This document shows positions 15,003 to 23,650 of a DNA stretch of 32,127 bases, one piece after another; positions within the stretch are counted from its first letter, which is position 1; every line of letters begins with the position of its first letter. Under the pieces are notes generated by a model. It was given only the letters and a program-made list of their open reading frames with translations, searched no databases and was not told the origin of the DNA. Both the position numbers and the translations under genes were made by a program. This stretch comes from an uncultured Coriobacteriaceae bacterium. GTDB lineage: Bacteria; Actinomycetota; Coriobacteriia; Coriobacteriales; Atopobiaceae. The DNA lies in assembly GCA_902766835.1 (NCBI GenBank), contig CACXFC010000036.1, positions 1 to 32,127 of the forward strand, in the 5' to 3' direction.

Positions 15003-16320
15003 TGCGGTGACCCCCAATCTGGCGGTTGCGCTCGCGGGCGGTTGCGTCGGGCAGCAGGTCGATGGCACGCAGCATGGCGTTCTTGCCAAACTTGTCGCGT
15101 ACGGCATTGACCGCCTTGAGGCGCCGGTTCTCGCGCTCAAGCTTTGCCGGGTCCGAGAACAGGTCCATCTGCAGACCCTCTTGGGTGGCCTGGGTCACGT
15201 CGGCCATGGCCATGGTCACGCGGTGGACAGGCCGCTTCGGGTCGACGATCTGGCGATAGAGCGCCTCCACCTCGTGGCGGATGACCTCGCTCGAGGAGGT
15301 GTGCGACATGAAGGTGCGCGTGCCGTTTGTGGTGAGCTCGCCCCAGCGCATGAGCCAGCCGCGCCTTCCCTGTGCTCGCGCGGCGGCAAGCTCCTCGTCT
15401 GTGCCGCGGTATCCCACCGCAAGCGTTACGGCGCGTGCCACCTGCCCCGACCCAACCAGTTCGAGTGCCAGCTGGTCGGCCATCTCCTTGGCAATGAGCA
15501 GCCCGCCCTCAAAGTCGTAGTCGCGTCCCAGGACCTGCCCCGCCGAGACCGAGTGGCTCTTTCCCTTGTAGCCCTTGATGTCGGCGATGGTGACCGGCTC
15601 GATGCCCCAGGCATGGTCTATCAGAATCTCGGCGTCGATGCCAAAGGCCTGGTAGATGGGCTCGGTGGGGCTCATGGCCAGCTGGCCCATGGTGTGGATG
15701 CCCATCTCGGCCAAACGGCGCGCCGTGCCTTCGCCCACCCGCCAGAAGTCGGTGATGGGCTGGTGCGCCCAGAGGGTGGCACGGTAGCTGTGCTCGTCGA
15801 GCTCGCCGAAGAAGCCCGGGCTGTGCTTGGCCGTGATGTCGAGCGCGATCTTTGCCAGGTAGAGGTTGGTGCCCAGCCCGCAGGTTGCCGGAATGCCCGT
15901 CGAGCGTACCACGTCCTCGCGTATGCGCTCGCCCAGCTCGCGCGCCGTGCATCCGTACAGTGCCAGGTAGTTGGTCACGTCGAGGAAGGCCTCGTCGATG
16001 GAGTAGACGTGGATGTCCTCGGGGGCAATGTAGCGCAGGTACACCTCGTAGATGTCGGCCGAGCGCTGGATGTAGAGCGCCATGCGCGGCGGGGCCATGA
16101 GGTAGTCGATGGTCTTGGGAATCTCGAACACGCGGCAGCGGTTGCGCACCCCCAGCGCCTTGAGCGCTGGGGACACGGCGAGGCATATAGTCTTTTCGGT
16201 GCGCGTGGGGTCGGCTACCACCAGACGCGTGGTCATGGGGTCAAGGTCGCGCTCCACGCATTCGACGCTCGCGTAGAAGCTCTTGAGGTCGATGCACAGG
16301 TACTGGCGCCGCTCGTCCAT
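14992..16320 (-). CDS. Y-family DNA polymerase (UvrX/UmuC type)
   Basis: This 442-residue protein has the two catalytic blocks of Y-family lesion-bypass polymerases: IDLKSFYASVEC with metal-binding Asp11, and YSIDEAFLD with Asp109-Glu110. Thumb (helix-hairpin-helix) and little-finger regions follow in the expected order, with GLGTNLYLAKIALD and WRVGEGTARRLAEMGI among the landmarks. Near residue 383 is QMDLF, a likely sliding-clamp binding motif. The UvrX/YqjW-like branch is indicated by the length and by the YolD partner. It probably copies past DNA damage. It follows the DJ-1-like gene by 18 bases and overlaps the YolD gene, so all three should be one transcript. I found no clear LexA site upstream of the group. 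Confidence 0.92.
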   Translation of the reverse strand: MDERRQYLCIDLKSFYASVECVERDLDPMTTRLVVADPTRTEKTICLAVSPALKALGVRNRCRVFEIPKTIDYLMAPPRMALYIQRSADIYEVYLRYIAPEDIHVYSIDEAFLDVTNYLALYGCTARELGERIREDVVRSTGIPATCGLGTNLYLAKIALDITAKHSPGFFGELDEHSYRATLWAHQPITDFWRVGEGTARRLAEMGIHTMGQLAMSPTEPIYQAFGIDAEILIDHAWGIEPVTIADIKGYKGKSHSVSAGQVLGRDYDFEGGLLIAKEMADQLALELVGSGQVARAVTLAVGYRGTDEELAAARAQGRRGWLMRWGELTTNGTRTFMSHTSSSEVIRHEVEALYRQIVDPKRPVHRVTMAMADVTQATQEGLQMDLFSDPAKLERENRRLKAVNAVRDKFGKNAMLRAIDLLPDATARERNRQIGGHRSGE

Positions 16321-16338
16321 CAGGCTCCCTGGACGCCC

Positions 16339-16920
16339 TTAGCATCCATAGACGATCTTGCGGGCAAGGTCGTCGGCGGTCTGTTGGCCCAGGTAATGTG
16401 CCACGATGGCCAGGCCGAAGGGGATGGCGGTGCCCATGCCCTTGCTGGTGGTGATGTTGCCATCCACCACTACCTCGTCCTGCACCAGCGTGGCGCCATT
16501 CTCAACCAGCACGTCCTGCAGGTTGGGGAAGCACGTGGCGCGGCGGCCCTCAAGCAGGCCGAGCTTGGCCAGAATGGTGGGTGCGGCGCAGATGGCGGCC
16601 ACCTGGCGGCCGTCGGCGGCAAAGCGGCGGACCTGGTCGGTGAGGTCTTCGCACTCGCCCAGGTTGGTGGTGCCCGGCATGCCGCCCGGCAGCACAATCA
16701 TGTCGTAGTCGTCAAAGTCGAAGCGGGTGTCGCCAATCTCGCGGTCGCAGACGATGCTCACGTCGTGGGAGGACGTGGCCACGTTCGAGTTGGTGATGGA
16801 GACGGTCTCGCAGGGAATGCCCGCACGATACAGCAGGTCAACCACCGTAAGGGCCTCGATCTCCTCCATGCCCTCGGCAAGGAACACGGCAACGCGCTTG
16901 TCGGTTGTGGCAGTAAACAT
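16339..16920 (-). CDS. DJ-1/PfpI family protein
   Basis: This 193-residue protein of the DJ-1/ThiJ/PfpI superfamily carries the acidic residue of the AEGMEEIEA loop (Glu16), the VLPGGMPG turn (about 77-83), and the nucleophile-elbow cysteine in AAICAAP (Cys111). A CFPN segment follows, as in the YajL branch. Relatives act as chaperones or glyoxalase/deglycase-like stress proteins; the exact activity is debated and not readable here. The start is fixed by GAGGAGG. It is first in the probable operon with the polymerase and YolD-like genes, suggesting a stress-response setting. A TATGCT -10-like hexamer lies about 50 bases upstream on the minus strand, without a clear -35. Confidence 0.9.
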   Translation of the reverse strand: MFTATTDKRVAVFLAEGMEEIEALTVVDLLYRAGIPCETVSITNSNVATSSHDVSIVCDREIGDTRFDFDDYDMIVLPGGMPGTTNLGECEDLTDQVRRFAADGRQVAAICAAPTILAKLGLLEGRRATCFPNLQDVLVENGATLVQDEVVVDGNITTSKGMGTAIPFGLAIVAHYLGQQTADDLARKIVYGC

Positions 16921-17228
16921 GGGATGCCTCCTCAGTAGACTACTCGGCTTGCTGTTAGCGAGATTCCAGCATAGCGCGCCATGCGGACAATTTCATCGTC
17001 CTCGGTACATTCGCTCGGGCAGAGGGCTGTGTGGTGCACTGTCGCGCGGCCGCAATTCTGCCGGCAACTAAGGGACACGCCCTTTTTTGCCCCGCGGGGC
17101 AAAAAAGGGCGTGTCCCTTAATTGCCCCGTGTATACCCCCCGCGCATGTCGAGACTTTGTGCCCGGTGCGTGGGATGCTGCGGATGCGGCACAATAGAGC
17201 AAAGGTCGCGGCGGCACTAGGGAGGGGC
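16921..17228. other. 308-bp divergent intergenic region
   Basis: This region lies between the divergent DJ-1-like and ABC ATPase genes. It contains palindromic repeat copy 3 (17063-17126), a possible minus-strand -10 hexamer (16968-16973) and an AT-poor stretch before the ATPase. I see no RNA gene and no credible small ORF. Confidence 0.6.
17063..17126. repeat. Palindromic repeat copy 3, full length
   Basis: A 64-bp inverted repeat with no spacer is centred between 17094 and 17095, with one mismatched pair (C at 17068 against A at 17121). Its order from the outside is GGCAACTAAGGGACACG, CCCTTTTTTG, CCCCG and the mirror image. Unlike the other copies it lies upstream of both flanking genes rather than just after a stop codon. 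Confidence 0.93.
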
Positions 17229-17930
17229 ATGGCCTTCGTCGAGTTTCGTGATGTGTGCAAGGTCTACCAGATGGGCTCCGTGGAGGTGCGTGCCGTCGAC
17301 GGCATGAGCTTCTCCATCGAGCAGGGCGAGTTCGTGGTCATCGTCGGCCCGTCGGGGGCGGGCAAGACGACGGTGCTCAACATGCTCGGCGGCATGGACG
17401 TGCCCACCTCCGGGACCATCATGCTCGATGGCCAGGAGGTCAGCGCCATGGGGGAGCGCGAGCTCACCCAGTACCGGCGCCATAGCATCGGCTTCGTGTT
17501 CCAGTTCTACAACCTCGTGCAGAACCTCACGGCGCTCGAGAACGTCGAGCTGGCCAACCAGATCTGCGCCAACCCGCTGCCGGCAGCCGAGGTGCTGGAG
17601 CAGGTGGGCCTGGCGGCACGCAAGGACAACTTCCCCTCGCAGCTGTCGGGCGGCGAGCAGCAGCGTGTGGCCATCGCGCGCGCCCTGGCCAAGAACCCCA
17701 AGCTGCTGCTCTGCGACGAGCCCACCGGCGCGCTCGACTACGTCACGGGCAAGCAGATCCTCAAGCTGCTGCAGGACACGTGCCGCAAGAGCGGCAACAC
17801 GGTGGCGGTCGTCACACACAACTCCGCCTTCACCCAGATTGCCGATCGCGTGATTGAGGTGCGCGAGGGCAAGGCGCGCCGCGTGCAGACCAACCCTGCC
17901 CCGCTGGACGCCATGACGCTGGAGTGGTAG
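17229..17930 (+). CDS. ABC transporter ATP-binding protein (MacB/LolD type)
   Basis: This 233-residue ATPase has Walker [10 protein letters not shown] (40-48), a Q-loop in [12 protein letters not shown], signature LSGGEQQR (about 138), Walker B LLLCDEP (about 158) with TGALD, and the VTHN switch. These are the marks of the family that powers FtsX-type permeases. It almost touches the permease gene (6 bases between stop and GTG), so the two form one transporter. The start at 17229 follows GGAGGGG closely; a longer reading from 17031 would run through the palindromic repeat and is rejected. Confidence 0.93.
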   Translation: MAFVEFRDVCKVYQMGSVEVRAVDGMSFSIEQGEFVVIVGPSGAGKTTVLNMLGGMDVPTSGTIMLDGQEVSAMGERELTQYRRHSIGFVFQFYNLVQNLTALENVELANQICANPLPAAEVLEQVGLAARKDNFPSQLSGGEQQRVAIARALAKNPKLLLCDEPTGALDYVTGKQILKLLQDTCRKSGNTVAVVTHNSAFTQIADRVIEVREGKARRVQTNPAPLDAMTLEW

Positions 17931-17936
17931 GACCAC

Positions 17937-20900
17937 GTGGGGCGCAGCGCGTTCATAAAGGACATCGTCCGCAGCATCCGCGGCTCCATGGGGCGCTTTC
18001 TGGCCATCATGGGCATCGTGGCTCTGGGCTGCGGCTTCTATGCGGGCCTCCAGATGTGCGGCCCCAACATGCGTGCCGACGCCGATGCGCTCTACGACGG
18101 CACGAACCTCTGGGACCTGCGCCTCATCTCCACACTGGGCTTTGGCGACGCCGACGTGGCGCGCATCAAGGCCGTTGAGGGCGTGGACCAGGTCATGCCG
18201 TCGCTCACCTGCGACGCAATGGCCCGGCTGGGAAGCGAGCAGGTGGCCGTGCGCATCTCCTCTCTCGACCCCGCCCAGGCCGAGGGCTCGCGCGCCGAGG
18301 GGCTCTACGTGGTGGCATCAGACGATCCCGCCTACCTCAACCGGCCGCGCCTGGTGGAGGGCAACTGGCCCCGCAAGAAGGGCGAATGCGTTATCAGCGC
18401 AGACGTCCCGCGCGAGAACTGCGGGATTGGCGACACCATCGAGCTTCTGTATGGCACCAGCGACCTTTCCAGCCTGCTTTGCGTGAGCAAGCTCGTGGTG
18501 GTGGGCACGGTTAGCTCGTCGAACTACCCCTACACGGGCAGCTTCGGTTCTACTACCTTGGGCTCGGGCATGATCGACCAGTACCTGTTCGTGGCGCCTG
18601 CTTCCTTGGCGGAGGACGCCCCCTTCACCGAGGTCTACCTCACCGTTGCGGGGGCGGCCGAGCAGCTGAGCGAGTCGGACGAGTACGAGCAGGTGGTGGG
18701 CGCCACCAAGAGCCGCCTCGAGGGCCTGCAGGACGAGTTTGCCCGCGAGCGACAGGCGGACCTCAAGCGCGAGGCGCAGGACAAGCTCGACGAGAAGTGG
18801 GATGAGTATTACACGGAGAAGGAGAAGGCCGACCGGGAGCTGGCCGACGCCAAGAAAGAGCTCGAGGACGGCGCGGCGAAGATTGCCGACGGCGAGCAGG
18901 AGCTGGCAGACGGCGAGGCCGAGTATGCCGACGGCGTGGCCGAGTATGAGCGGAAGAAGGCGGACGCCCTGCGCCAGCTCGATGATGCCGAAGCCGAGAT
19001 CGATCGCAACCAGAGCCTGCTCAACCAAAAGCGTGCCGAGGCCGAAAGTGGGGCTCGACAGCTCGACGAGGAAGAAAAGAAGCTGAATGAGGCTGAGGCG
19101 CAGCTGGGCATGACGCAGGCGGACATCGATGCCGCGGCTGCGGAGTTGGCGCAGGGCGAGGAACAATGGAACGCACAGCGCGAACCGCTGGCCACGGCAG
19201 ACGAGTGCCTGACCACCTGCATTGACGCCGTGGCATCGGTGTCAGAGTTGGCGCAGACAGACGGCACGCCTTCCCAAGAGGAGGTCATGACCTGTGTGAA
19301 CGAGGTCCACGAGGCTGTCGATGCAGCTCAGACCCTCATGGGGCTTGGTCTCTTCGAGATAGAGGACCAGGCGGCGGCAGCCCAGCTGCAGGGGGTTCTT
19401 GCCATGGTGCAGGGCATCCTTGCCAGGGTCGAGAGCGGCGACGGCGCTGCGCTCGAGCAGGCGCTTGCCCAGCTGAAGAGCGTGGACCCCGCCACGTTTG
19501 AGCAGGCGATGGCTGCGGCGTCGGGAGCGCGCGACCAGGTGGAGGCGGGCATCGCCCAGGGCGATGCTGCCATGGTGGACGCGCGCGACAAGCTTGCCCA
19601 GGCGCAGGCCGCGCGCGCCCAGATAGATGCCGGGCGGGCGGAGGTGGAGCAGGGTCGCCGGCAGCTGGTTGAGGGCGCGGCTCAGATGGACGAGGGCCAG
19701 CGCCAGATTGATGCCGGTCGAAGGCAGCTGCAGGAGGGTCGCGCGACGGCCGATCGCGAGCTGCGGGACGCACAGGCACAGCTCGACGAGGCTGCGGCCA
19801 AGCTGGAGGAGGGCCGCGCCGAGCTCCGTGACGCGCGCATCGAATACGCCGACGGCCTGCGCTCCTACGAGGAGGGCAAGGCCGAGGCGGACGAGAAGTT
19901 TGGCGACGCCTTGGCGCAGCTGCAGGATGCGCAGAAGGAGATCGACGAAATCGAGCTGCCCGACATCTATGCGCTCGACCGCACCCAGAGCGAGGGCGCG
20001 GCCACCTATCACGCTGACGCGGGTCGCATCGACGCCATCGCCGACGTCTTCCCCTTCATCTTCTTCCTGGTGGCGGCGCTGGTGTCGCTGACCACCATGA
20101 CGCGCATGGTCGAGGATGACCGCGTGCTCATCGGCACATACAAGGCGCTGGGCTACGGCACGGCTGCCATTGCGGCGAAGTACCTCGTCTATGCGGGCAT
20201 CGCCGGTGTGGTGGGCGCCACCGTGGGCATCGTGGCACTCTCGCAGGTCCTGCCCTTCATCGTGATGAGCGCCTATTCCATCATCTACACGGTGCCAATC
20301 CATCCCTTCCCGCTGCCCATCTACCCCTCCATCGCGCTGGCCGCAGGAGGCTTGGGCGTGGGGGTGTGCCTGCTGGCCACATGGGGCGCCGTGGTGTCGA
20401 GCCTGCGCGAGGTGCCGGCGACCCTCATGCTGCCGCGCGCCCCCAAGGCGGGCAAGCGCATCCTGCTGGAGCGCGTGACGCCGGTGTGGAGCCGCCTCTC
20501 CTTCACCTGGAAGGTGACCTTCCGCAACCTCTTCCGCTACAAGCGCCGCTTCCTGATGACGGTAATCGGCATATCGGGCTGCACGGCGCTGCTGTTGGTG
20601 GGCTTTGGCCTGCACGATGCCATCTGGGACATCATCGACCGCCAGTACGGGCCCATCATCCACTTCGACACCACGGTGGGCCTTGACGACAACGCCATCG
20701 AGCTGGACGTGCGGCGCGTGAGCGACTACCTGGAGCGGACCGGCGAGGTCAGCGGCATCGTGCGCGTGCAGAACGAGAACATGCAGGCGGGCGCGCAGGG
20801 CTTTGACGAGACCATCCGCGTGAACGTGGTGGTGCCGCGCGACGTGAGGCAGATGGCCGGGGCCATCACCTTCAAGAACCGCCTGACGGGCGAGGCGCTC

Positions 20901-21662
20901 GCCTTTGACGACGACTCCGTTCTGGTTACCGAGAAGCTTGCCATGAAGTACGGACTTTCTGCGGGCGATGCTATAACGCTCTTCGACCAGGACGAGGTGG
21001 GCAATGCCGTGGGCGACGGGCACCAGCTGGTCATAACCGGCGTGGCCGAAAACTACGTGGGCAACCTCGTGTACGTGGGCCGCAACGCCTGGAGGAGCGT
21101 GAGCACGCGCCAGCCGGTCTTCTCGACCATCTATGCCTCGACGACGCCCGACGAGAAGGTGCGCGCCTCCATAGCCGAGGAGCTCCACGACATGGAGGAC
21201 GTCTCAACGGTCATCTTCTCGGACGAGACCATCAACATGTACCGCAAGATGCTCTCGGTGGTTGACATGATCGTGGTGGTGCTGATCGTGAGTGCGGCGG
21301 CGCTGGCCTACATCGTGCTGTACAACCTCACCAACATCAACATCGGCGAGCGCATCCGCGAGATTGCGAGCCTGAAGGTGCTGGGCTTCACCCGCATGGA
21401 GGTTTACACCTACATCTTCCGCGAGATTGGCCTTCTGGCCGTGATGGGCGATGTGGTGGGCATGGTGCTGGGCATCTTCCTGGAGCGCTTCGTGGTCACC
21501 ACGGCCGAGGTCGACTATGTCATGTTTGGGCGCAGCATCCACGCTCCGAGCTTTGCCTACGCCTTTGCGCTCACGCTGGTGTTCACGGCGCTGGTCATTG
21601 CATCGATGCGGCGCAAGCTCGACCGCGTCGACATGGTGGAGTCGCTCAAGAGCATCGACTAG
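17937..21662 (+). CDS. FtsX-type ABC permease with large extracellular coiled coil
   Basis: This 1241-residue permease partners the ATPase just upstream. TM1 is at about 20-42. An extracellular region follows whose middle (about 255-680) is an almost continuous coiled coil. Two stretches repeat a glycine-bearing heptad, for example KIADGEQELADGEAEYADG and later LVEGAAQMDEGQRQIDAG. The first FtsX domain (three TM segments) is at about 700-820. A fourth TM (about 870-890) opens a second extracellular domain, and the last FtsX domain (about 1100-1234) ends RVDMVESLKSID. This is the duplicated FtsX plan of type VII ABC systems. The substrate is unknown; an envelope or export role is inferred. The start is GTG with TAGGA upstream. 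Confidence 0.9.
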   Translation: MGRSAFIKDIVRSIRGSMGRFLAIMGIVALGCGFYAGLQMCGPNMRADADALYDGTNLWDLRLISTLGFGDADVARIKAVEGVDQVMPSLTCDAMARLGSEQVAVRISSLDPAQAEGSRAEGLYVVASDDPAYLNRPRLVEGNWPRKKGECVISADVPRENCGIGDTIELLYGTSDLSSLLCVSKLVVVGTVSSSNYPYTGSFGSTTLGSGMIDQYLFVAPASLAEDAPFTEVYLTVAGAAEQLSESDEYEQVVGATKSRLEGLQDEFARERQADLKREAQDKLDEKWDEYYTEKEKADRELADAKKELEDGAAKIADGEQELADGEAEYADGVAEYERKKADALRQLDDAEAEIDRNQSLLNQKRAEAESGARQLDEEEKKLNEAEAQLGMTQADIDAAAAELAQGEEQWNAQREPLATADECLTTCIDAVASVSELAQTDGTPSQEEVMTCVNEVHEAVDAAQTLMGLGLFEIEDQAAAAQLQGVLAMVQGILARVESGDGAALEQALAQLKSVDPATFEQAMAAASGARDQVEAGIAQGDAAMVDARDKLAQAQAARAQIDAGRAEVEQGRRQLVEGAAQMDEGQRQIDAGRRQLQEGRATADRELRDAQAQLDEAAAKLEEGRAELRDARIEYADGLRSYEEGKAEADEKFGDALAQLQDAQKEIDEIELPDIYALDRTQSEGAATYHADAGRIDAIADVFPFIFFLVAALVSLTTMTRMVEDDRVLIGTYKALGYGTAAIAAKYLVYAGIAGVVGATVGIVALSQVLPFIVMSAYSIIYTVPIHPFPLPIYPSIALAAGGLGVGVCLLATWGAVVSSLREVPATLMLPRAPKAGKRILLERVTPVWSRLSFTWKVTFRNLFRYKRRFLMTVIGISGCTALLLVGFGLHDAIWDIIDRQYGPIIHFDTTVGLDDNAIELDVRRVSDYLERTGEVSGIVRVQNENMQAGAQGFDETIRVNVVVPRDVRQMAGAITFKNRLTGEALAFDDDSVLVTEKLAMKYGLSAGDAITLFDQDEVGNAVGDGHQLVITGVAENYVGNLVYVGRNAWRSVSTRQPVFSTIYASTTPDEKVRASIAEELHDMEDVSTVIFSDETINMYRKMLSVVDMIVVVLIVSAAALAYIVLYNLTNINIGERIREIASLKVLGFTRMEVYTYIFREIGLLAVMGDVVGMVLGIFLERFVVTTAEVDYVMFGRSIHAPSFAYAFALTLVFTALVIASMRRKLDRVDMVESLKSID

Positions 21663-21711
21663 GTGCGCAGTTGTGCGCCGCGCTTGCGCGTGCGGAAGGG
21701 GATGGTGGCGC

Positions 21712-22401
21712 TTGGCGTTGGGTGAGGCATACGCATACGTGCTGGCAGCTGTTTTGGGCCTGGGTGCCGGATGGCTTGCGCGCCTGTGGGCTGCCCGCCT
21801 CGTGGGCAGCGAGGTGCGTGCCGCGCGGGTGCTTGGTCCTGCCTGTGGCGCACTGGCGTGGGCGCTCATCGTGTGCGTGCGCGGGCCGGGGCTGGAGAGT
21901 TGCTTCCAGTGCCTTGTGTGCATACCGCTTCTGGCCTGCTCGCTCACCGACCTTGCGGCGTATGTCATCCCCAATGCGTGCGTGGCGTGCGCCGCCTCCG
22001 TGCGCGCGGCTTATCTGCTCGCGGTGGGCCTCTGCGACTCTGCCCAGCTGCCTGCGCTGCTGGCTCGCTCGCTGGCGGGGGCCGCAGGTACGCTTGTCCC
22101 GATGCTGGCGCTCACACTGGTCATGGACCGCGTCTTGGGGACCGACAGCATGGGCGGGGGAGACCTCAAGCTTCTGGCGGTCTGCGGGCTTTGGGTGGGC
22201 CTGCGCCAGATGCTGTTCCTGCTGCCTGTGGCGTGTGTGGGCGGCATCCTAAGCTCGGTGATGCTCACGCGCGCGCAGGACGGCCCGTCCTCGGTCGCGC
22301 TTTCGCCCTTCCCCTTTGGACCCTCCATCGCGCTGGCCCTTCTGGTCACCTTTCTGGTTGGGCCCCATGTGGAAGCATGGTTGGCGGCATGGGTCTTCTG
22401 A
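21712..22401 (+). CDS. A24-type prepilin peptidase, methylase domain absent
   Basis: This polytopic protein of about 229 residues has both aspartates of the A24 (type IV prepilin peptidase) family: SLTDLAAYVIPN, with Asp80 seven residues before the Pro, and GGGDLKLLAVCG (Asp151 in the G-x-G-D-x-K motif). It lacks the cysteine-bearing N-terminal methylase domain, like TadV/CpaA-type peptidases. It should cut leader peptides from pilin-like proteins at the membrane. The start is uncertain: I choose TTG 21712 because AAGGGG lies about 10 bases before it; GTG 21673 and GTG 21739 are alternatives. It follows the permease gene by 49 bases and precedes a second family member. Confidence 0.78.
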   Translation: MALGEAYAYVLAAVLGLGAGWLARLWAARLVGSEVRAARVLGPACGALAWALIVCVRGPGLESCFQCLVCIPLLACSLTDLAAYVIPNACVACAASVRAAYLLAVGLCDSAQLPALLARSLAGAAGTLVPMLALTLVMDRVLGTDSMGGGDLKLLAVCGLWVGLRQMLFLLPVACVGGILSSVMLTRAQDGPSSVALSPFPFGPSIALALLVTFLVGPHVEAWLAAWVF

Positions 22402-22467
22402 GATGTTGTGAGGACGAAGGTGGCCTAATACGCTATCGTAGATGGGTACCGCGAGAGATGGGAAGTC

Positions 22468-23391
22468 ATGCCAATCGCACACCGCATCGTATTCTATGAG
22501 TCTTTGCCGCTTACCTTAGCCGTCTGCCTGGGGGCGATGGTGGCAGGTATGGTGGCTGGCTCCATCATTCATGGGGTGGCGTGGCGCATTACCCATGGGC
22601 GAACCGCCTTTGACGGCGGCCCGTCGTGCCGCGCGTGCGGGCAGGGTTTTACCCTGCGCGAGTCGATTCCTGTCATCAGCTGGCTGTCCATGAAGGGAAT
22701 CTGCCCCTACTGCGGCGAGCCGCTGGGCATGGACAAGCCCCTCTGCGAGCTGCTGGGCGGCGGAATCTTCGTGAGTGTGGTGCTGCGCTACGCAATCTCG
22801 TTGCAGACCCTGGAGGTTCTGGCGGCGGTGTGCGTGCTGATGACCATTGCCCTGGCATCTCTGTGGGACTATCACATCCCCAACGGCTGCATCGCCTGTG
22901 CGGTGGCCATCAGGCTGCTGTACCTGGCGACCTCTGCGATGATGGGCGAGGACATGCTTCCTTTGGCCATAGCCTCGGTGGTTGGCGCCGTGGCGCTGAG
23001 CGTTCCCTTCGCGCTGGCGGTGTTTTTGAGCAGCGCCATGCTCGCGCGTGACATCACGGGCATGGGAACCGTCAAGCTCGTGGCCATCGTGGGCCTGTAT
23101 CTGGGCTGGCAGCAGGGCCTCATTGCCATGGCCTGTGCCACGGCCCTCCTGCTGCTGGTGTGGATCTTGAGCCCCACGAAGCTGCTGAATGTTGAGGTGG
23201 CGGGCGGTGCGCACCGCAACGGCGAAGACGACGACTACATGCCCTCGCCGCGCGAGATGACCGCCACGCTCGAGGAGGACATCTGTGAGCCCATCCGCCT
23301 CATTCCCTTCACGCCGGCCATCGTGCTTGCCCTGTGGGGCGTGATGCTGGTGGGAGTCACCCCCAGTGTGTGGAACGCCCCCATTTTCTAA
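22468..23391 (+). CDS. Prepilin peptidase-like protein with N-methylase domain, peptidase site altered
   Basis: This 307-residue membrane protein has the classic PilD layout: a TM, then the N-terminal domain with two CxxC pairs (Cys54, 57, 79, 82) around ESIPVISWLSMKG, then the A24 membrane domain. The second catalytic motif, normally G-x-G-D-x-K, reads GMGTVKLVAIVG, with Thr201 in place of Asp. In the first motif (SLWDYHIPN) the position seven residues before Pro is Ser131, although an Asp lies four residues before it. The peptidase is therefore probably inactive while the methylase part looks intact. The gene directly upstream has the converse pattern. A hydrophilic segment (about 240-275) precedes the last TM. 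GGGAAG lies before the ATG. Confidence 0.82.
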   Translation: MPIAHRIVFYESLPLTLAVCLGAMVAGMVAGSIIHGVAWRITHGRTAFDGGPSCRACGQGFTLRESIPVISWLSMKGICPYCGEPLGMDKPLCELLGGGIFVSVVLRYAISLQTLEVLAAVCVLMTIALASLWDYHIPNGCIACAVAIRLLYLATSAMMGEDMLPLAIASVVGAVALSVPFALAVFLSSAMLARDITGMGTVKLVAIVGLYLGWQQGLIAMACATALLLLVWILSPTKLLNVEVAGGAHRNGEDDDYMPSPREMTATLEEDICEPIRLIPFTPAIVLALWGVMLVGVTPSVWNAPIF

Positions 23392-23406
23392 GGTGGGGAG
23401 GCAGAC

Positions 23407-23474
23407 GGGGCAATTAGGGGACACGCCCTTTTTTGCCCCGCGGGGCAAAAAAGGGCGTGTCCCCTAATTGCCCC
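23407..23474. repeat. Palindromic repeat copy 4, perfect 68-bp palindrome
   Basis: All 34 pairs match with no spacer, centred between 23440 and 23441. Outer arm GGGGCAATTAGGGG, then ACACGCCC, T6, GCCCCG and the mirror image. It begins 16 bases after the stop of the second prepilin peptidase-like gene. Its arms read AGGGG where other copies have AAGGG, with the matching change on both sides. Confidence 0.95.
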
Positions 23475-23650
23475 CATTGCACGCAAGATGGCCAGAAACG
23501 ACCGCGGCAGCGTCCATCCACCCCTCCAGCGTTGTGGAAGTGCCATCGTTTGCGGGCGAAGCCCCCTCGTCAGTGGTACCATGCTTACATCCGTGTGGAT
23601 TCCATCCGCCGGAAAGTCTCATTCGCAGCTTAAACGGACAAGGGAGACGT

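Noticed and set aside
17063-17126. Palindromic repeats as ordinary intrinsic terminators
   Set aside because: The T-run lies inside the stem and is followed by a GC block. No U-tract follows the completed hairpin on either strand.
19242-21188. Long minus-strand open frame opposite the FtsX permease
   Set aside because: His/Arg/Gln-rich translation with no motif; the plus strand is clearly coding.
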